NCBI RefSeq assembly: GCF_016086655.4
Contig: NC_052138.2
Location: 16,678,001 to 16,742,000, forward strand
Source of the DNA: Lepeophtheirus salmonis
Taxonomy: Eukaryota > Arthropoda > Copepoda > Siphonostomatoida > Caligidae
Reading direction: 5' to 3'
Length of the DNA stretch: 64,000 nt
This document shows positions 57,855 to 64,000 of the stretch, piece by piece; position 1 is the first letter of the stretch; every line of letters begins with the position of its first letter. The position numbers and the translations under genes were made by a program. Below the pieces are notes generated by a model. That model saw nothing but the letters and a program-made list of their open reading frames with translations. It was not told the origin of the DNA and did not search any database.

Positions 57855-60404
57855 AAATATTAGGATGTCACGAAGATTAAACTCTAAAAAAAGGGTAATC
57901 AGGGTCATTACTGTACCTAATTTCTGAGGAATGAGCCCAAATATAAAAAGTGCACACTCCAACCCTAGGGGCGTCCACAAGGGAAGGATGGAGGAGCTGT
58001 ACCTCCCTCAAATTAAGAAATTTAAACTTTTTTCTAGAAAATTTAATATTATAATTTTGAATTTAATATAATTTTTTAATTTATTTTTCTTCGAAAAACT
58101 ATAGATATTTGAAATTTTCCTCCAAAAAAATTAATATATATATATTTTCTTTTTTTCAAAAAATTAATATTTGAAATTTTTTTTCAAAAAATTTAATATT
58201 TGAATTGTTTTAAAAAAAAAAAATTTTTTTTTCAGCAGCTATAGATTTTTGAAATTTTTTGAGAATAGCTATGAAGTTTTGAAGTTGAAATTTTTTTTTT
58301 TCAACTTTTTTTAGCTCTATTAGTTCACCCCCAACCCAAGCAGGCTATTAGATCCCAACTTAAAATATAAGTACAATCCCATAAATACCTTTAAACCTAC
58401 ACCCCACTACATAAACCGAATTTAGTTATTTATTTAAATTTAAACATCTCAGTGGTATTTGGGTAAGTCTTACTTTAAACCCAACACCTATAGAGTAAGA
58501 TAAACACTAATCTAACTACATATAATTATATCATTTACACATGTACTAACAACCTTTAAATACAGAAAAATGTTCACCATCGCTTTTGCACCCCTATGTG
58601 CTGCATGTTGGGGTGTGTACTAGGGTTTTTAATTTTTTGGGATCCATGGTAATTCTGGAATGAGATAGTAAATAATAAATGTTTGGAAATTGAGTAATTT
58701 ACTTTGTTTTTTAAGAAGAAAAAATTTATTTTAAGCTATACTTTCGTGAAAAATCCAAAATTAATTCCATGTTTCCCTGAACGTTAGAGAGTAAAGTTAT
58801 AGTGAAATACTCATTTATTGGTTTGTTTGGGGATTTGTGCTTGGATATCATTTTTTTTTTCATGTGTACATTGCACTATTAGCACAAATCTTTTAAAACT
58901 TTATCTCAAGTGAATCATGGTCAGTATATATTAAACGTTTTACTGTATGATTTACATAAATGATGGTTATATTATGCAAATAGTAAATACGAGATATCCT
59001 GAGTAACATTTCTTTATTGGAATTTTTCTAGTAGTAGTAGAATCTCGGTAAACAGGATCCTGAGATCCCGGTAGATAAACCCTAGTGTCTACGCGCTTAT
59101 ACACCTCGAAATACATTGGAATGATTAAAAAAAAATTATGTTCGTAATTGATTTATGGTTCCTTATTTATGGAGGATTGGTCGGTCGTGTTGGCAGTGGA
59201 CTCTAGGTACATAGTAAATTATTTTACATTTGAGCCAATAAGAGTATTCATTGGGAATTTTATTGGTTTTCTCTAAAAGATTTACTGGGATATATATATA
59301 TATATCTATTTATATGCTATAATAAGTCGTGCCAAGGCATGTTTGGATATAACTAAATACCTTTGTATGTACCTTGTACATCCTGTGGCTGCTCCAGTAG
59401 CAAGTCCATAAATTGAAAGGGTGAAAATCTGGATAGTACGCATCCATATTATAAATGAATACTTGTGGCTATTTACGAGATCTTTTGGTTCTTCATTCAA
59501 TTAAAACAAAAAATCAGTTATGGAAAAAGATGACTGTAATTCTCCTATTAAGGAATAATTGACACACCCTTCAACACTGAGTATTATTTTTACTATTTCC
59601 GTATGGTTTTATTATAAAGATATTATGTATTTGTAATACCTTTATTATGTTCATAAATTGTATTACTTTCGGATGGACACATTCTTTTTTTTATAGTGAG
59701 TATGATCAAAGGTTGATAACAAAGTGTTGATTAACACTTTTTTACTCCATTGTTCAAATTACATATTATCTACAGTAATACTTGATCATTCCATAGAAAT
59801 AATAAATTAATCGTACATAAAAAAAAAATTATTTTTCTGAATGAGGAGTGAAAGTTTGAGCCCATCCGTGTATTTATTCTCTTCTAATTAAGATTCAATC
59901 TGCGTCTAGACAAGGGGATTTTTTTAAATAATACCTTATGTAATTCTTCCAATATTATTTGAAAAATCTATCAAGGCTCTTTGAACAAAAAAATTTACGT
60001 AGTATCAATGTTATTAATTATATATGTATACATAAATAAGTCCCTTTTGCAGTTTTTAAACAGGTTTATGATATGAATATTCAATGTCCAGTGTTTTCTT
60101 ACATGCGAGTGTTTCTCTAGCTGCTACCTTGTCTTTTTAGATATTTGATGGAAATAAATATAAAATGTTTCAATAATTTTATCATCCAATTCCTTTTCAA
60201 TTTCCTCATGATATGCTCAGGAACTGTTTAAGCTATCATGAGATATGTAAAGTACAATATAACATAGTAGTTCTTCACTTAATTGTAATATCCTATCATT
60301 GCGCTGTTAATATTATTACACAACTGTTAATTATAATTAATTAATTTATTCATTTTTAAATTTCAGAGTTAGTCAATGAGAACTATGTTAACTCTTTTCT
60401 AATC
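57855..60404. other. Gene-poor stretch upstream of the VIT/VWA gene
   Basis: 58,020-58,310 is a low-complexity run of repeated AATTTTTT/GAAATTTTT-like motifs. A TTTCAG at 60,361-60,366 shortly before the start codon at 60,405 could end a 5' UTR intron. The minus-strand frame 59,306-59,500 is weak. No other gene. Confidence 0.4.
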
Positions 60405-63010
60405 ATGTTGAAATCCCTGTATCTTTCATTGACGATTTGTCAAGTCCTTCACATTGGGAATGTCAAGGGATTTGAAAGTTCCATTTTCAAATCTCACAAT
60501 CTTCTTTTGGTTCCTCAAAGTCAAAAGCCTTGTTTTGAAAGAGAGCATTGGATAAAAAAGAGGTCAGTGGATCCCTATGATCTGAATGAAAATGAGTTTG
60601 CTTCTGAACAAAACTCTAGTGGAAAGAAATTACATCGTTTGGCTCATAACGTAAAAGTGGAAACAGATATTCGTTTTAGGTAAGTTGATGATGCTCAAGT
60701 ATTGGATCTCCTTTTTCTCTCAAAATATTGATGATGAGTCATTATTTAGATACGCTATTACCCTTATATCCGATAAAGTCCACAACTCCAAGAACTATTC
60801 TCGTGAAGTATATCTGACTCTTATCCTTCCTGAAACAGCGTTTATTTCACGATTTGCCATTGAGGTTGATGGACAACTATATGTGGCCTATGTCAAGGAA
60901 AAGGAGGCAGCTTTGAAAATCTATCAAGATGCAGTGGATTCTGGGAAAACGGCTGGTCATGTGGGAGTGTCCGCCAGGCATTCTAATAATTTTCATGTAT
61001 CCGTTAATACTGAAGCAAACTCTAAGATTACATTTTACCTGTTATACGAGGAACTACTCCATCGTAAACAGGGCTTTTATCATCATGTAGTTAATATTAC
61101 ACCTCGTCAAAAACTAGGAAGTTTCTCCATTACGGTATATCATCAGATTAGCTCAAAGGGATAACTGTGTTGTTTAATAATCTTCTTTTTAGATGAGGAT
61201 CATGGAACAACGGAAAATCACCATGATTGAAGTTCCCAAACTAAGAAAGTATGACATAAATATTCAAGAAAATATTATTGAAAATGAAACAGAAATTGAG
61301 AGAATATCTCCAAGAGAGGTCCGTGTCTACTATAAGCCTCAACTATCTTCGCTTCAATCTCTATTAAAGTCACGACATGCACTACAGTTCAGTGTAAATT
61401 ATGATGTTGAGAGGCCTAATGATGGGGAAATTCTTGTAGTTGATGGATATTTCGTTCATTTTGTTGCTCCAGAGAACATAAGACCCCTTCCGAAACATGT
61501 TGTCTTTGTTTTGGACACCTCTGGTTCTATGGGAGGTAAAAAAATCTTACAAACAAAAGATGCAATGAGAACAATTATAAATGAGTTAAATGATCAGGAT
61601 TTTATCAGTATTCTCGATTTCAATACCAAAGTGAATATTTGGAACCATTATCATGATCATTATGTGAAAATTAGTGATAATATTAAAAAATATGCAATGG
61701 ACTATGTTGATTCATTAGAAGCAAACGGTGGAACAAATATCAATGATGCTATCCTCGATGGTAATTAAACTATTAAACTATTCAAAAGTGTATTTTCTGT
61801 AGTTAAATTAATGAAATTCATTTGATTTAGCTTTAAGAATAGTCCGTTACAAAAAAGAGAACGCAGAAAATGTATATGTGCAGCCCATGGTCATATTTCT
61901 TACTGATGGAAATCCTACTGAAGGTGTAGTGAATGCAAAAGAAATTATAGAGAATGTCGTTGAATCAAATGTTTACGAAGTTCCTATTTTTGCCTTGGCT
62001 TTCGGGCGAGGAGCAGACTTTGATTCACTTAAAGTTCTTGCCCTAAGAAACTATGGATTTGCTCGAAAAATCTATGTGGCTGCAGATGCATCACTTCAGC
62101 TTCAGGGATTTTATCGAGAGGTATGTATTTGGTACTCAGAAAGCTTTGTTCTCATCATGTCTTATTTATTAACATTTGTTCATCGTTTTAGATCAGTAGT
62201 CCAATGCTGCGCAATGTAAGATTCGTTTATCAAAACGATAGTATTACTCAAAACTCACTAACTTCGACGAGTTTCCATTCGTACTATAAAGGTGGGGAAA
62301 TGGTAGTTGCTGGTCATCTTATGTCCCCAGCTCACAGTGAACTTCTTGAAACTCAAATAAAGTATAAGGTCCTTGCTAACGATGCTGATGGAGAGTATGA
62401 AATAGACGGAAGATACATATATGCTGTAAGTTTACCTATTTTATTGTGTATTCAATTCATCTTTTGGATATCTTTATAATGATTTTATGTATTTCAGACT
62501 GCTCCAGTTGTCGAAACGGATACAATCCTGCTTGACTTTGTCGTGAGTAATAATACAATCCATTCAAATATACTTGAAAGATTGTGGGCCTATTTAACGA
62601 TTCAAGACTTATTCAAGGCTTTAGCTCGAGGCGAATTCTCTTCTTGTCCAGAGTCGTATAACTCATCATCTGTTGCCAAACGGTCAACTTCTTCAATTGA
62701 AGATGAGTCAACAGATATTGAGCGAATCTTAGAGACAGTTGGCGATCAAGACATTTACATTTGTGATCACTTAGAATACGCTCTCTATCTCTCTTTAAAA
62801 TATGAGTTCGTAACTCCTCTCACTTCATTAGTCATTGTTAAGCCAGATGATAAAAAATCTGCTCCTGGTACAAGTGAAGATGAAGGCGGTCATGATCCAA
62901 GGATTACCTTATTAGGTAATCATGCTACTACATTAAGTCAAAAGACTCGCATCGGTTCCTTTCTAGTATTAATTTCTATATGTCTAAATCTAACTCATTT
63001 TTACATCTAA
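60405..63010 (+). CDS. VIT + von Willebrand A domain protein (inter-alpha-trypsin inhibitor heavy-chain-like)
   Basis: Six exons: 60405-60679, 60750-61134, 61193-61760, 61831-62120, 62192-62425 and 62498-63010 (introns of 58-72 bp), giving 754 residues. Residues 1-22 are a signal peptide. A VIT domain covers about 78-235 (VYLTLILPETAFISRFAIEV; KEKEAALKIYQDAV; NSKITFYLLYEELL). The VWA domain is about 322-500 with a complete MIDAS: DTSGS (328-332), T401 in GGTNIND and D435 in LTDGNP. The C-terminal conserved block (RLWAYLTIQDL, FVTPLTSLVIVKPDD) follows. Vertebrate heavy chains continue with a DPHFII-containing domain. This protein instead stops soon after and ends in a hydrophobic tail (FLVLISICLNLTHFYI), suggesting a GPI anchor or membrane tether. 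It is likely extracellular, in matrix or immunity. Confidence 0.93.
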
Positions 63011-63643
63011 TCTCAATATTTATATTGTATACATAATGGTAGTCCGTCGGTATTATTATGTCTATAAATATATATACTATACATATTGTAAATAATAATG
63101 TATGCTTCCAATTCTCGTTTAAAATATAAATAAAGTCGTATTTCATTATTGAATCGGAATACGTTTCGAAATAATTTGTATATCGCAAATTACTATTTTT
63201 AACATCTATAAATGACTGATTAATGATTATATGTTTGTAAAGAAGGATATTCTAGCTTCTAATTCTAACTTCTGCTCATTCAGCTTCTGAATGTATGTAT
63301 TTATTAATATCAAATAGTGAATTTAGTAAATTATCAATTTCAAATAATTGCCAACGTTATATATCTTTTTTTACAAATATTAAATAGAAATTGCTATTGG
63401 TAGACCTATGCTGAATTTGTAACATACCACCCAAGGTTAATAGAAATACATTAATCTTGCCAGAGCCATATAACTAGAGTTACGTCACCAGGCTATCCGG
63501 TTTAACGATAGCTGACTTCTCCATGTGTCAATGTTTGTGTCACAGCCCAAAACATTCAAAATTTAAAACTTTTTTAGTTTTTCACCTAAAATATTTTAGG
63601 TGAAAACTACAAAGGCTATATATTTTGTTAAAATACCCCCAGT
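63011..63643. other. 3' flank of VIT/VWA gene
   Basis: A poly(A)-type ATAAATAAAG lies near 63,126-63,135. AT-rich. No gene. Confidence 0.4.
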
Positions 63644-63838
63644 ATGCCCTCTTTCCTTGCCGTGGATTGCAAGAATCGTTTTGGAGCTGAGAGGATTACA
63701 CTTTTTTCATTTTCAAGGGACAAATTCCTTGGAAGGCATTGAGTTCTAAGAATTAAATGAAATCTTTGGAAACCATCATATAATTCTGGATTTTGCTCTA
63801 AACATTTTGAAGAAAATCAATTCATAAAGAATGATTAA
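63644..63838 (+). pseudogene. Decayed THAP zinc-finger domain
   Basis: One reading frame from ATG 63,644 to TAA 63,838 reads MPSFLAVDCKNRFGAER, LFSFSRDKFLGRH-stop-VLRIK-stop-NLWKPS and SGFCSKHFEENQFIKND. This follows the THAP C2CH pattern (MP..CA...C.NR..., F.FP.D, W, CS.HF...F). Two in-frame TGA codons (63,740 and 63,758) and loss of the first Cys (Leu instead) show decay. The first TGA sits where THAP domains have the invariant Trp. The source may be a P-element-like transposase or a host THAP gene; no downstream transposase is visible before the window ends. Confidence 0.75.
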
Positions 63839-63883
63839 ACAATGTTGGAATGGCTTGAGAGTTGGAATTCTTTATGAATTGAT
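63816..63883. repeat. 17-bp perfect inverted repeat (hairpin)
   Basis: ATCAATTCATAAAGAAT (63,816-63,832) pairs exactly with ATTCTTTATGAATTGAT (63,867-63,883) across a 34-bp loop. It lies at the junction between the THAP remnant and the duplicated exon fragment. Confidence 0.85.
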
Positions 63884-63917
63884 CACATAGAATACGGTCT
63901 CTATCTCTCTTTAAAAA
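63880..63917 (+). pseudogene. Copy of a VIT/VWA-gene exon fragment
   Basis: TGATCAC.TAGAATACG.TCTCTATCTCTCTTTAAAA matches 62,764-62,800 in the last exon of the VIT/VWA gene with two substitutions. Both read DH(L/I)EY(A/G)LYLSLK. The similarity stops abruptly on both sides. It is a small captured or duplicated exon piece, or the trace of a decayed paralogue. Confidence 0.7.
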
Positions 63918-64000
63918 ATATATTTTTTAGATCAAATTTCAGGTAAAAAAAGATATTCAAAATTTCAGGATCATACATACTTTACTCTTTATTATCAACG

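Noticed and set aside
59306..59500. 64-codon minus frame with a glycine/alanine-rich hydrophobic segment
   Set aside because: It might be a first exon of a small membrane protein, but I could find no continuation or known family; part is hydrophobic by AT bias.
1..64000. CRISPR arrays, bacterial operons, riboswitches
   Set aside because: This is an intron-bearing animal sequence; repeats seen are microsatellites, minisatellites and transposons, not spaced identical repeats.

Overview
This is a eukaryotic, AT-rich nuclear window with intron-containing protein genes. I infer an arthropod, most likely a crustacean such as a parasitic copepod (sea-louse type). The grounds are an animal-only gene set (a p53-family factor, dystrobrevin-like protein, lysyl hydroxylase, LITAF-like proteins, a VIT/VWA protein), mostly very short GT-AG introns (58-133 bp), and many decayed mariner, hAT-like and Gypsy-type elements. 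The species itself cannot be proved from this sequence.

Left part (1-26.8 kb, gene-dense). The N-terminus of AATF (minus) lies head-to-head with a complete three-exon p53-family gene (plus). Next come a single-exon dystrobrevin-like gene (plus), DIS3L (minus, convergent with it), DCAF7/WDR68 (plus, divergent from DIS3L), a complete procollagen-lysine hydroxylase PLOD (minus, five exons), an intronless long coiled-coil protein (minus), MED18 (plus), a BTB/two-zinc-finger factor (plus) and a small LITAF-domain protein (plus). Most are ordinary housekeeping or regulatory genes: ribosome biogenesis and stress transcription (AATF, p53), cytoplasmic RNA decay (DIS3L), kinase scaffolding (DCAF7), collagen modification (PLOD) and Mediator (MED18).

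Middle part (27-60 kb, gene-poor, repeat-rich). Two open frames of unknown function (27.9 and 29.2 kb) are followed by a decayed DNA transposon, and by a Gypsy-type retrotransposon whose integrase is cut in two by a 204-bp inverted repeat, with the intervening segment inverted. A second LITAF-like gene (minus) follows. Then come at least five mariner remnants, a four-copy TIR-bearing miniature family, a separate hAT-type MITE with a perfect 8-bp target duplication, a three-copy dispersed repeat (one copy inside a LITAF-like intron), a 16-bp minisatellite and a large element rich in TTAACTAGTTAAGTT motifs.

Right end (60.4-64 kb). A complete six-exon gene encodes a secreted or surface VIT + VWA protein related to inter-alpha-trypsin inhibitor heavy chains. 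It is followed by a decayed THAP-domain frame and a short copy of the VIT/VWA gene's last exon.

The most notable observations are the shared AATF-p53 promoter region with a paired CRE/ATF site, the altered zinc-ligand motif in p53, the inverted and split Gypsy element, and the THAP remnant fused to a host-exon fragment. I found no convincing novel multi-gene system.
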